Shown here: positions 7,809 to 17,809 of the stretch, in pieces | Numbering within the stretch: the first letter of the stretch is position 1 | Layout of the letters: each line of letters opens with the position of its first letter | DNA from: Falsiroseomonas sp050563525 | GTDB lineage: Bacteria; Pseudomonadota; Alphaproteobacteria; Acetobacterales; Acetobacteraceae | Reading direction: 5' to 3' | Assembly (NCBI RefSeq): GCF_050563525.1 | Contig: NZ_JBNXUN010000007.1 | Span: forward strand, 62,001-126,000 | DNA: 64,000 bases | The notes under the pieces: generated by a model | What the model saw: the letters and a program-made list of their open reading frames with translations, nothing else | Told to the model about the DNA's origin: nothing | The model's database searches: none | Translations under genes and position numbers: made by a program

Positions 7809-9599
7809 ATGAATGAAGACAACCTGCGCCAGTTGATCGGGCGCGTGCAGCGCGGCAGCCTCTCGCGCCGCGGCTTCGTGAAGCGCATGGCGGCGGTGGG
7901 GCTGACGGCGCCGATGGCGACGCAGCTTCTGGCGATGGCCGGTGCCGCGCCGGCCGCCGCGCAGACGGTCACGCCCTATCCCGCGCGGCGCGGCGGTGGC
8001 GCGCTGAAGGTGCTGTACTGGCAGGGTGCGACGCTGCTGAATCCGCATTTCGCGGTCGGCACCAAGGACCAGGACGGCAGCCGCGTCTTCTACGAGCCGC
8101 TCGCCGGCTGGGCGCAGGACGGCACGCTGGAGCCGGTCCTGGCCGCCGAGATTCCGTCCCGCGAGAATGGCGGCCTGGCCGAGGATGGCCGCTCCGTTAC
8201 CTGGAAGCTGAAGCGTGGCGTGAAGTGGCATGACGGCCAGGATTTCTCGGCCGACGACGTCGTCTTCAACTGGGAATACGCCAAGGACCCGGCCACCGCC
8301 TCCGTCACCACCGGCAGCTACCGCGACGTCAACGTGGTGAAGGTGGACGACCACACGGTGCGGGTGGAATTCACGCGGCCGACGCCATTCTGGGCGGACG
8401 CCTTCGTCGGCTCGCGCGGGATGATGATCCCGAAGCACCTGTTCAAGGACTACACCGGCGCCAAGTCCCGCGACGCCCCGGCCAACCTGCGCCCGGTCGG
8501 CACCAGCGGCTACAAGTTCACGGATTTCCAGCCGGGCGACATGGTGCGCGGCGAGGCGAACCCGAACTACCACATGCCGAACCGGCCGTTCTTCGACACG
8601 CTGGAGGTGAAGGGCGGCGGCGATGCGGTGTCCGCCGCGCGCGCCGTGATGCAGACCGGCGAATTCGACTACGCCTGGAACATGCAGGTGGAGGATGAGA
8701 TCCTCAAGCGATTGGAAGCCAACGGCCGCGGCAAGGTGAACATCGTGCCCGGCGGCGGCATCGAGTTCATCCAGCTCCACACCCGCGATCCCTGGACCGA
8801 GGTGGAGGGGGAGCGCGCGCATATCAGCACCACCCACCCGACGCTGTCCGACCCGGCGGTGCGGCAGGCCATTGCCCTGCTGTGCGACCGCAATGCGCTG
8901 GAGCAGTTCATCTATGGTCGTGGCGGCCCCGCCACCGCCAACTTCCTGAACAACCCGCCGCGCTTCCGGTCGGAGAACATGAAGTTCGAGTTCTCCATCG
9001 CCAAGGCGAACGAGATCCTGGACGCCGCCGGCTGGGTCCGCGCGCGCGACGGCATCCGCGCCAAGGACGGCAAGCGCCTGAAGTTCGTCTACCAGACCTC
9101 GATCAACACGCCGCGCCAACGCACCCAGGCCGTCATCAAGCAGGCGGCGCAGCGGGCCGGCATCGACATCGAGGTGAAGGCCGTCACGGCTTCGGTCTTC
9201 TTCTCCTCGGATGTCGCGAACCCGGACACCTACACGAAGTTCTGGACCGACATCCAGATGTACACCACGACGATGCCGCAGGCCGACCCGCAGCTTTTCA
9301 TGAACCAGTACGTGTCGTGGGAGATGTCGACCAAGGCGAATTCCTGGCAGGGCCGCAACATCGTTCGCTGGAAGAACGACGAATACGATGCCGCCTACCG
9401 CGCCGCGGAAGGCGAGCTGGACCCTGTGAAGCGGGCCGCGCTGTTCATCCGCATGAACGACCTGATCGTGGGCTCCAACCACGTCATCCCGCTGGTCGGC
9501 CGGCCCACCGTCTCCGCCAGCCTGAACACGCTGCACCACAAGCTGAGCGCATGGGATCTGACCTTCGGCTTCCTGCACGACTGGCACCGCGCCGCCTGA
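7809..9599 (+). CDS. ABC transporter substrate-binding protein, peptide/Dpp-Opp type, Tat-exported
   Basis: 596 aa of the SBP family 5 type (DppA/OppA). The N-terminus carries a twin-arginine signal, SRRGFVK at residues 19-25, followed by a hydrophobic stretch ending AAPAAAQ. The start ATG at 7809 was chosen because GGGAGA lies 9 bp upstream; an earlier in-frame GTG at 7770 would put the Tat signal too far inside. The protein captures the solute in the periplasm for the permeases and ATPases that follow directly. Substrate unknown: di/oligopeptides are typical, but family members also bind nickel, glutathione or opines. Confidence 0.9.
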   Translation: MNEDNLRQLIGRVQRGSLSRRGFVKRMAAVGLTAPMATQLLAMAGAAPAAAQTVTPYPARRGGGALKVLYWQGATLLNPHFAVGTKDQDGSRVFYEPLAGWAQDGTLEPVLAAEIPSRENGGLAEDGRSVTWKLKRGVKWHDGQDFSADDVVFNWEYAKDPATASVTTGSYRDVNVVKVDDHTVRVEFTRPTPFWADAFVGSRGMMIPKHLFKDYTGAKSRDAPANLRPVGTSGYKFTDFQPGDMVRGEANPNYHMPNRPFFDTLEVKGGGDAVSAARAVMQTGEFDYAWNMQVEDEILKRLEANGRGKVNIVPGGGIEFIQLHTRDPWTEVEGERAHISTTHPTLSDPAVRQAIALLCDRNALEQFIYGRGGPATANFLNNPPRFRSENMKFEFSIAKANEILDAAGWVRARDGIRAKDGKRLKFVYQTSINTPRQRTQAVIKQAAQRAGIDIEVKAVTASVFFSSDVANPDTYTKFWTDIQMYTTTMPQADPQLFMNQYVSWEMSTKANSWQGRNIVRWKNDEYDAAYRAAEGELDPVKRAALFIRMNDLIVGSNHVIPLVGRPTVSASLNTLHHKLSAWDLTFGFLHDWHRAA

Positions 9600-9612
9600 T
9601 CGTCGCACGGAC

Positions 9613-10572
9613 GTGACGAACTACGTCGTTCGGCGCCTGCTGATCGCGATCCCGAGCCTGCTCGGGATCAGCCTCATCCTGTTCACCGTGCTCGCGCTCG
9701 CGCCCGGTGACCCGTTCGAGGAGCTGGCGAGCAATCCGGCCATCCCGCCCGACGTGCGGGCGGCGCTGCGGGCCAGCCTGGGGATGGATGACCCGGTCTG
9801 GACCCGCTACTTCAGCTGGCTGACGGCCATGCTGCGCGGCGACTGGGGCTTTTCCTTCGTCAGCCGCGTGAATGTCGACCAGCTGATCTTGGCGCGGCTG
9901 CCGACCACGCTGGCCATCATCGGCCTGTCGCAGCTGCTGGCGCTGGCGATCGCGCTTCCGGTCGGCGTGATGGCGGCGACGCGGCCCTATTCGGTATTCG
10001 ACCAGGTGGCCAACACGCTGGCCTTCATCGGCTTCTCGCTGCCCACCTTCTTCTCCGGCCTGCTGCTGATCCTGCTGTTCTCCATCACGCTGGACTGGCT
10101 GCCCTTCGTCTATCGCGCCGACCTCAGTTCCACCGGCTTCACCTGGCTGTGGGAGCAGGCGCGGCAATCCATCATGCCCATCGCGGTGCTCGGCCTGTTC
10201 CAGGGCGCCGCCTGGACGCGCTTCGTGCGGTCCGCCGTGCTCGACGTGGTACGGCTCGACCACGTCACCACGGCGCGCGCCAAGGGCCTGCCGGAGGGGC
10301 GCATCACCACCCGCCACGTGGTGCGCAACGCACTGATCCCGGTGGTGACGCTGGTGGCGTTGCAGATGCCCACCGTGTTCGGCGGCGCCATCGTGACGGA
10401 GCAGATCTTCCGCATCCCCGGCATCGGGTCGCTGCTGATCAGCGCCATCCTGGCGAACGACACGCCGGTGATCATGGCGGTGACCTTCGTGTTTGCCTGC
10501 CTCGTCATCTTCTTCAACCTGTTGGCGGATGTGATCTATGGCTGGCTCGACCCTCGCATCAGCTACAGCTAG
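9613..10572 (+). CDS. ABC transporter permease, DppB/OppB type
   Basis: 319 aa with an N-terminal membrane helix, a periplasmic region carrying LGMDDPVWTRYFSWL, and five further helices. The EAA-loop coupling motif is present as TARAKGLPEGRITTRHVVRNAL near residues 218-239. It starts with GTG at 9613, 13 bp after the binding-protein gene, and overlaps the next permease by 35 bp. Forms the membrane channel with the DppC-like protein. Confidence 0.9.
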   Translation: MTNYVVRRLLIAIPSLLGISLILFTVLALAPGDPFEELASNPAIPPDVRAALRASLGMDDPVWTRYFSWLTAMLRGDWGFSFVSRVNVDQLILARLPTTLAIIGLSQLLALAIALPVGVMAATRPYSVFDQVANTLAFIGFSLPTFFSGLLLILLFSITLDWLPFVYRADLSSTGFTWLWEQARQSIMPIAVLGLFQGAAWTRFVRSAVLDVVRLDHVTTARAKGLPEGRITTRHVVRNALIPVVTLVALQMPTVFGGAIVTEQIFRIPGIGSLLISAILANDTPVIMAVTFVFACLVIFFNLLADVIYGWLDPRISYS

Positions 10573-11466
10573 CGCACCCGCCGCCCCGCGGCCGCGGGTG
10601 ACACCGGGCGGCGAGGCGTGGCGGCGCTTCCGCAAGCACAAGCTGGCTGTGGTGAGCCTTGCCGTGCTGAGCCTGCTGGTGCTGTCGCTGGTGTTCGGGC
10701 CGATGGTCTGGACACTGCCGATCGACGAGATCGATTTCACCGCGCGCCTGCAGGGGCCTTCCTGGGAGCACCCGTTCGGCACGGATGATCTGGGGCAGGA
10801 CATCCTGGCGCGCGTGCTGCATGGCGGGCGCATCTCGCTGGCGGTTGGCGTCGCCGCCATGCTGGTCGCGGTGTTCGTCGGCGTGCTGGTCGGCGCCATC
10901 GCCGGCATGTCCCGTGGCCGCGTCGATGCCGCGCTGATGTGGCTGACGGACCTGTTCCTGTCGCTGCCCGAACTGCCGCTGCTGCTGCTGATCATCTACC
11001 TGTTCCGCGACGGGCTGGCCGCCATCGTGGGACCCGAGACCGGCGTCTTCATCATGATCGTCGTCGTCATCGGCGGCTTCCGCTGGATGCCGGTGGCGCG
11101 CCTGGTGCGGGCGCAGTTCTTCTCGCTGCGGGAGAAGGAATTCGTCGAGGCCGCGCGGGCGCTCGGCGCCTCCCGCCCCCGCCTGGTCGTGCGGCACATC
11201 CTGCCGAATGCATTGGGGCCGGTGATCGTGGCGGCCACCATCGACGTGGCGGCGGCGATCATCGCGGAAAGCACGCTGTCCTTCCTCGGCCTCGGCTTCC
11301 CGCCGGATATCCCGACCTGGGGACGGCTGCTGTTCGACGCCAAGGACAATCTCGATTTCGCGCCGCATTGGGCGCTGTTCCCGGGGCTCGCCATCTTCCT
11401 TACCGTCCTGACCATCAACTTCATCGGCGACGGGCTGCGCGACGCGCTCGACCCGAGGCGCATCAC

Positions 11467-11470
<4 letters not shown>
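10538..11470 (+). CDS. ABC transporter permease, DppC/OppC type
   Basis: 310 aa. The N-terminal cytoplasmic extension GEAWRRFRKHKLAVVSL is typical of OppC/DppC, followed by the conserved HPFGTDDLGQDILARVLHGGR segment, five more helices and the coupling motif EAARALGASRPRLVVRHILPN. Partner of the preceding DppB-like permease. Its stop overlaps the GTG start of the first ATPase gene (GTGA, 11467-11470), so translation is probably coupled. Confidence 0.9.
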
Positions 11471-12452
<982 letters not shown>

Positions 12453-12456
<4 letters not shown>

Positions 12457-13430
12457 GCACGGAACCGCTGCTCAGCGTGCAGAACCTTGAGAAGCGCTTC
12501 GCCGTGAAGGGCGGGCTGCTGCGCCGCACGATCGAGGAGGTGCACGCCGTCTCCGGCGTCAGCTTCGACATCGCGCAGGGCGAGACCCTCGGGCTGGTCG
12601 GTGAATCCGGCTGCGGCAAATCCACCACCGGCCGGCTGATCCTGCGGCTGATCGAGCCCAGCGGCGGCACCGTCCACTTCGAGGGTCGCGACGTCACGGC
12701 GCTGGACCGCAACCAGCTCGGTACGCTGCGGCGCGACATGCAGATCATCTTCCAGGATCCCTTCGCGAGCCTGAACCCGCGCATGACGGTGGGTGCGATC
12801 ATCGGCGAGGCGCTGGTGATCCACAAGCTCGGCAGGACGCGGCAGGAACGCGAGGACCGGGTGGTGGAGCTGCTGGAGACGGTGGGCCTCAACGCCGACC
12901 AGATGCGGCGCTTCCCGCACGAATTCTCGGGCGGGCAGCGCCAGCGCATCGGCATTGCCCGCGCGCTGGCGGTCTCCCCCAAGCTCGTCGTCTGCGACGA
13001 GCCGGTCTCCGCGCTGGATGTGTCGATCCAGGCGCAGGTGGTGAACCTGCTGGAGGACCTGCAGCAGAAATTCGGCCTGACCTACCTGTTCATCGCGCAT
13101 GACCTGTCCGTGGTGGAACACACCAGCGACCGGGTGGCGGTGATGTATCTCGGCCGGATCGTCGAGATCGCGACGGCGCGCGACCTCTACACCAACCCGC
13201 TGCACCCCTACACGGAAGCACTGCTGTCCGCCGTGCCGATCCCGGACCCGACGGTGAAGCGCCAGCGCATCATGCTGAAGGGCGATGTGCCGAGCCCGCT
13301 GAACCCGCCGAGCGGCTGCCACTTCCACACCCGCTGCCCGATCGCCAGGCCGGGGGCATGCCAGGAAGTGGTGCCGGAACTGCGGGAGGTGGCGCCGGGG
13401 CATCGGGTGGCGTGCCACTGGCGTGGTTAG
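12453..13430 (+). CDS. ABC transporter ATP-binding protein, DppF/OppF type
   Basis: 325 aa. Walker A GESGCGKS, signature FSGGQRQRIGIARAL, Walker B LVVCDEPVSALD and the C-terminal oligo/dipeptide transporter domain with GCHFHTRCPIARPGAC. Last gene of the five-gene importer operon that begins at 7809. A symmetric palindrome follows its stop, before the convergent modC gene. Confidence 0.9.
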
Positions 13431-13431
13431 A

Positions 13432-13475
13432 GCATTTTCAAGTCAGGCCTCTACGCCTGACCGCTCGGGAAATGC
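13432..13475. terminator. bidirectional palindrome between dppF-like and modC genes
   Basis: A perfect 7-bp inverted repeat, GTCAGGC (13442-13448) and GCCTGAC (13455-13461), encloses a 6-base loop. Outside it, GCATTT (13432) and AAATGC (about 13470) form a second partial pair. It lies between two convergent genes and could stop both transcripts. It shares the octamer TCAAGTCA and the general build of the palindrome at 23211-23255. Confidence 0.55.
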
Positions 13476-13486
13476 GCCAGATCGCC

Positions 13487-14578
13487 CTAGCGGCCGCCCA
13501 GGTGGTCGAAGGTCACCGCCTTCAGCAGCGCCCATACCGACATCCCCGGCACCAGCCCGAGCCGTGAGACGCTGTCCTGCGTAACCCTCGCCAGCACGAT
13601 GCTGGGGCCGATGGACAGGCGCAGGAAGCGTTCCTGCGGGCCGCTGCCGGCGCTGATTTCCCCGAGCGTCGCGGGCAGGACGTTGCGCGTGGACAGGCCG
13701 CGGGGTTCCTCGGTCGCCACCGCCACGTCGCGCGCGCGGATGCGGATGCGCAGCGTGGTGCCGATGGGCTCGGGCCGGGATGTCGCCACCAGCGTGCCGC
13801 CGGCGAAGTCCAGGCGGGTCAGGCCGCCGTCCGCGTCATGCGCCGCCACGGTGCAGGACAGCAGCACGCCGGCATCGCGCCGCGCCGCCAGCGGCAGGTC
13901 GGTGCGGGCCGACAGCGCCTCCACCGCGCCCTCGGCCAGCACGCGCCCGTCGCGCAGCAGCACCAGGCGGTCGGCGAGCGCGTCCACCTCCTCCAGCGCA
14001 TGGGTCACATACAGGATGGGCAGGCGCGTCGCGTCGCGCAGGCGGGCGAGGAAGGGCAGCACCTCCGCGCGTCGTGCCGCATCCAGCGCGGCCAGCGGCT
14101 CGTCCATCAGCAGCAGGCGCGGCCGCGTGAGCAGGGCGCGGCCGAGGGCGACGCGCTGGCGTTCCCCGCCCGAAAGCCCGGCCGGGCGGCGCGGCAGCAG
14201 GGGCGCGATGCCGAGCAGGTCTACCACCTCCTCGAAGCCCGGCCCTTCGGCGCCGGCGGGGGCGCGGCGCAGGCCGTAGCGCAGGTTGGTCTCGACGCTG
14301 AGATGCGGGAACAGCCGCGCATCCTGGAACACAACGCCGCAGCGCCGGCGTTCCGGCGGCAGGTCGATGTTTCCCGAACTGTCCAGCAATACGGCATCGT
14401 CCAGCTTGACGTGTCCCCAATCCGGCCGCAGCAGCCCGGCGACCGCGGCCAGGATGGTGGATTTGCCGCAGCCGGAGGGGCCGAACAGCGCGGTGACGCC
14501 GGCCTCCGGCACCTGGAACGCCGCATCCAGCGCGAAGCCATTTCGCCCGAGGCGGTGCCGCAGCGCGACATCCAGCAT
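13487..14578 (-). CDS. modC: molybdate ABC transporter ATP-binding protein ModC
   Basis: 363 aa. Walker A GPSGCGKS near residue 34, signature LSGGERQRVALGRALL, Walker B LLLMDEPLAALD, then a C-terminal region of about 140 residues of the molybdopterin-binding/TOBE type (RIRIRARDVAVATEEPRGL), the length and layout of ModC. It hydrolyses ATP to drive molybdate import through ModB. The start lies 1 bp from the modB stop, so modABC form one minus-strand operon. Confidence 0.92.
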   Translation of the reverse strand: MLDVALRHRLGRNGFALDAAFQVPEAGVTALFGPSGCGKSTILAAVAGLLRPDWGHVKLDDAVLLDSSGNIDLPPERRRCGVVFQDARLFPHLSVETNLRYGLRRAPAGAEGPGFEEVVDLLGIAPLLPRRPAGLSGGERQRVALGRALLTRPRLLLMDEPLAALDAARRAEVLPFLARLRDATRLPILYVTHALEEVDALADRLVLLRDGRVLAEGAVEALSARTDLPLAARRDAGVLLSCTVAAHDADGGLTRLDFAGGTLVATSRPEPIGTTLRIRIRARDVAVATEEPRGLSTRNVLPATLGEISAGSGPQERFLRLSIGPSIVLARVTQDSVSRLGLVPGMSVWALLKAVTFDHLGGR

Positions 14579-14579
14579 C

Positions 14580-15278
14580 TCAGGCGCGGCCGAGCAGCAG
14601 GTGCATGCGCCGCGCGATGAACTCGGCCAGCAGCAGCAGGACCACGGCCAGTGCGAGGGAGATGCCGGCCAGCCGCGCGGCCAGTGCTTCCCCGCCCGGG
14701 GTCTGCGTCGCGGTGTAGATCGCCAGCGGCAGGGTCTGCGTCTCGCCGGGGATGTTGGAGGCGAAGGTGATCACGGCGCCGAACTCGCCGAGGCCCGCGG
14801 CGAAGGCGGTGACGGCGCCGGCCAGGATGCCGGGCGTCATCAGCGGCAGGGTGATGGTCGCGAAGCGGTCCCAGCGCCCGGCACCGAGGGTGCGGGCGGC
14901 GGCCTCCAGGCCCGGGTCGATATTCTCCAGCCCCAGGCGGACCGCGCGGACGATCAGTGGGAAGGACATCACGGCGGTGGCCAGCGCGGCGCCCTCGGTC
15001 GTGAAGACCAGCCGGATGCCGAACCACTCGTGCAGCGGCGCGCCGATCGGGCCGCGCAGGCCGAACAGCATCAGCAGCGCCCAGCCGACAACCACCGGCG
15101 GTACCACCAGCGGCAGGTGCACCAGCGCATCCAGCAGGAAGCGTCCCGGCGGAAACCGACGGAAGCGGCCGCGCGACAGCAGCACTGCGACGGCCACGGC
15201 CGGCACAAGGCCCACCAGGACGGAACGCGAGGCGACCTCCAGGCTCAGCCGCACGGCCTGCCAGGCTTCGGCATCCAT
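14580..15278 (-). CDS. modB: molybdate ABC transporter permease ModB
   Basis: 232 aa with five to six membrane helices. Conserved ModB features: LPLVVPPVVVGWALL, the coupling loop EAAARTLGAGRWDRFATITLPL, and FAAGLGEFGAVITFASN near residue 165. ATG at 15278 was chosen. Forms the molybdate channel with ModA upstream and ModC downstream. Confidence 0.92.
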   Translation of the reverse strand: MDAEAWQAVRLSLEVASRSVLVGLVPAVAVAVLLSRGRFRRFPPGRFLLDALVHLPLVVPPVVVGWALLMLFGLRGPIGAPLHEWFGIRLVFTTEGAALATAVMSFPLIVRAVRLGLENIDPGLEAAARTLGAGRWDRFATITLPLMTPGILAGAVTAFAAGLGEFGAVITFASNIPGETQTLPLAIYTATQTPGGEALAARLAGISLALAVVLLLLAEFIARRMHLLLGRA

Positions 15279-15289
15279 GCCCCTTGGCC

Positions 15290-16048
15290 TCAGCGCGCCA
15301 GGGCGAAGCCGAAGCGCTGCCAGGTGGCGGCCGCCTCCGGCCCGGCGAGGAAGGCGAGCAGCGTGGTGGCCTCGGCACCGGCACGGCGGGTCAGGGCGAA
15401 GGGGTAGGTGATGGGCGGGTGGCTCTCGGCCGGAAAGCTGCCGAGCACGGTGACGCCAGTGGAAGCGGCGGCGTCTGTCGCATAGACGATGCCGAGCGGC
15501 GCCTCCCCGCGTTCCACCAGCAGCAGGGCGGAGCGCACGTTGTCGGCGCGGGCCAGGCGCGGAGAAACCGCCTGCCACTGGCCCATCCATTCCAGCGCCG
15601 CCCGGGCGTAGCGGCCGGCCGGGACATGCGCCGGGTCGCCGGTGGCGATGCGGCCGCCAGCGGCCAGCGCCAGCAGGTCCGTGTTGCGCGCCGGGGTCAC
15701 GGGCGGACGGGCTGGCGTGGTGGGGGCGACCAGCACCAGCGCATTGCCGACCGGGCTGACGCGGCTTTCCGGCCGGATCAGGTCGCGGGCCTGGAGGTAG
15801 TCCATCCAGGGCTCGTCGGCGGACAGGAACAGGTCGGCGCCCGCCCCCTGCTCGATCTGGCGCGCAAGGGCGGAGGAGGCGGCGAAGGACAGGCGCGGCG
15901 GCGAATGGCCCTCCGCCGCCCAGTCCCGCGCCAGGGCGCGCAGCGCATCCGTCAGGCTGGCGGCGGCGAAGACGGTGACCGGTTGCTGCGCGACGGCGCC
16001 ACCGCCCAGCAGCAGGGCCGGCGCGGCGAGGATCAGGCGGCGATGCAT
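15290..16048 (-). CDS. modA: molybdate-binding periplasmic protein ModA
   Basis: 252 aa with a short signal peptide (RRLILAAPALLLGGGAVAQ). The mature start VTVFAAASLTDALRALA is characteristic of ModA, as are FAASSALARQIEQGA and VRSALLLVERGEAPLGIVYATDA. Binds molybdate in the periplasm. First gene of modABC, divergent from the modE-like regulator 83 bp away. Molybdenum is needed by the CoxL-type enzyme at 37.4-39.7 kb, among others. Confidence 0.92.
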   Translation of the reverse strand: MHRRLILAAPALLLGGGAVAQQPVTVFAAASLTDALRALARDWAAEGHSPPRLSFAASSALARQIEQGAGADLFLSADEPWMDYLQARDLIRPESRVSPVGNALVLVAPTTPARPPVTPARNTDLLALAAGGRIATGDPAHVPAGRYARAALEWMGQWQAVSPRLARADNVRSALLLVERGEAPLGIVYATDAAASTGVTVLGSFPAESHPPITYPFALTRRAGAEATTLLAFLAGPEAAATWQRFGFALAR

Positions 16049-16061
16049 GGGCGGACCCGGG

Positions 16062-16085
16062 CGTTATCTGTCGCCAACGATATCG
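16062..16085. promoter_or_regulatory. candidate ModE-type operator between modA and modE
   Basis: In the divergent gap there is an imperfect palindrome, CGTTATC (16062-16068) and GATATCG (16079-16085) with one mismatch. It resembles the CGnTATAT...ATATAACG layout of ModE boxes. It would suit autoregulation and molybdate repression of modABC. The match is partial. Confidence 0.35.
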
Positions 16086-16131
16086 TCCGTAGCGGATAGA
16101 TCAAGCCGCGCATCCGTGGTTCCCTGCCGCC

Positions 16132-16470
16132 ATGTCCGCCGACCTTCGCATCCGCCTGCTGCTGGCCGAGGGCCTGCCCTTCGGCCCCGGCAAGGCCGAC
16201 CTGCTGGAGGCGATCCGCGACACCGGCTCCATCGCCGCCGCCGGCCGCCAGCTCGGCATGTCCTACCAGCGCGCCTGGGACCTGGTGACGGCGATGAACG
16301 GGCATTTCCGGGAGCCGGTGGTGACGCCCGCCAAGGGCGGCCCGCGCGGCGGCGGCAGCGCCCTGACACCCTTTGGCGCCGAGGTCCTGGCCGCCTACCG
16401 GGAGGCGGCGGCGGCGGCGGAGGCGGCCTGCGCCGGGAAGCTCGCCTGGCTGCGCAGCCACCTCGCCTGA
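16132..16470 (+). CDS. ModE-like regulator, HTH domain only
   Basis: 112 aa. The LysR-type winged helix of ModE is recognisable: LLEAIRDTGSIAAAGRQLGM followed by SYQRAWDLV, and near residue 62 VVTPAKGGPRGGGSALTPFG. The molybdate-binding TOBE domains that make up the second half of full ModE (about 260 aa) are absent. Such short proteins occur widely in proteobacteria next to mod genes. Divergent from modABC, so probably its regulator, though how it would sense molybdate is unclear. Confidence 0.8.
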   Translation: MSADLRIRLLLAEGLPFGPGKADLLEAIRDTGSIAAAGRQLGMSYQRAWDLVTAMNGHFREPVVTPAKGGPRGGGSALTPFGAEVLAAYREAAAAAEAACAGKLAWLRSHLA

Positions 16471-16474
16471 CGCG

Positions 16475-17659
16475 TCAGCGCAGCCAGGCCAGCGGCGCCA
16501 GCGCGAAGCCGCCCAGGATCAGTAGCCCCCAGGTCGCGCCGCCGCCGCCAGCCAGCGCGGCGCCGAACAGTGCCGGGCCGAGACAGGCGCCGCCATAGAT
16601 CATCGTCATGGTGCCGGAGGTCGCGGCCGCCACCTGCCCGGCCGGCGCCATCCGCGCCGCCTCGGCCAAACAGATGCCGTTCCAGCCGAAGGCGGCGAAG
16701 CCGAACACGCCCGCCACCATGTGCACCGCCAGCGCCGGCGTGCCGGGCCCGAGCGCGAGGCCCGACAGGCAGGCCGCCGCCATCGCCACGCCCAACCCGG
16801 CCAGCACCCGCGCCGGCGCCACCCGGTCCGCCACCCAGCCCAGCGCCAGCCGGGCGGCGATGCTGACCAGCAGGCCGGTGGTCAGCACCACGCCGGCGGC
16901 GGCGATGGTCCAGCCGGCGACGCCGACCAGCACGGTCACCAGGAAGGCGGAGAAGCTGAACTGCACGCAGGCGAAGCACAGCCCGGTGGCCCCGAGTCGC
17001 AGCGGCGCGCCGCCCTCGGCCAGCGCCGTGAGCGGCGCCCACAAGGCGAGACGCGGCCCGGAGGCGGCGCCAGCGCCGGCATCCAGCCGCCGCCGCCAGG
17101 CCTGGATCACCAGTGCGGCCACGGCCAGCAGCAGCCCGAGGCCGGCGACACTCGCCTGCCAGCCGAAGGCCGCCGCCAGCACCGGCACCAGCACCCCGGC
17201 CGCGGCGCCGCCGATCGGCACCGCCACCTGCTTGATGGAGAAGACCCGGTTGCGCAGCCGCGCCGGCGCCAGCCTTGCCAACAGGGCGGAACTCGCCGGA
17301 TTGGCCGGCCCGTAGGCGAGGCCGATCATCACCGCGCCGGGCAGCAAGGCCGCCGCCTGGCCGGAGGCGATCGCCAGCAGCCCCGATCCCGCGAAGGCCA
17401 GCATCGCCTGGTGCACCCGCACCGGCCCGAAACGGGCAACCAGCGGCGGCGTCACCAGGGTGGAAATGGCACCGGCGCCGAACAGCGCGGCCGCGTACCA
17501 GCCCAGCGCGGATTGCGGCAGCCCCATCGCCGGCAGCACCAGCGCGCCGATCACCGGCAGCACCAGGGAGGCCAGCACCACCAGCGCCTGTGCGCCGAGG
17601 GTGACCCCGACGGCGGCGGGCAGCAGGGTGGCGGGATCTGGCCTTGAATGTTGCGTCAT
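16475..17659 (-). CDS. MFS transporter
   Basis: 394 aa with about twelve membrane helices in two halves and a cytoplasmic link near residue 190. Near residue 130 it carries LARLAPARLRNRVFSIKQVA, recalling the cyanate/nitrate-type MFS branch. Start ATG at 17659 was taken over the ATG at 17683 because GGAG lies about 9 bp upstream. Substrate unknown. It ends 4 bp from the convergent modE-like gene. Confidence 0.8.
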   Translation of the reverse strand: MTQHSRPDPATLLPAAVGVTLGAQALVVLASLVLPVIGALVLPAMGLPQSALGWYAAALFGAGAISTLVTPPLVARFGPVRVHQAMLAFAGSGLLAIASGQAAALLPGAVMIGLAYGPANPASSALLARLAPARLRNRVFSIKQVAVPIGGAAAGVLVPVLAAAFGWQASVAGLGLLLAVAALVIQAWRRRLDAGAGAASGPRLALWAPLTALAEGGAPLRLGATGLCFACVQFSFSAFLVTVLVGVAGWTIAAAGVVLTTGLLVSIAARLALGWVADRVAPARVLAGLGVAMAAACLSGLALGPGTPALAVHMVAGVFGFAAFGWNGICLAEAARMAPAGQVAAATSGTMTMIYGGACLGPALFGAALAGGGGATWGLLILGGFALAPLAWLR

Positions 17660-17809
17660 CGCCACTCCGGAGCGTCCTGGCATGCCGGGAATGCGGGTCC
17701 GAGTCCACCGCCGCCGGGTTGGTCGGGGGTGGGGCCAGGCCTATACCGCCCGCCTTGCATCCCTTCCTGGCTCCGACGCCGGTCCTGGGTTGCCCTTCGG
17801 AGGATTCTC

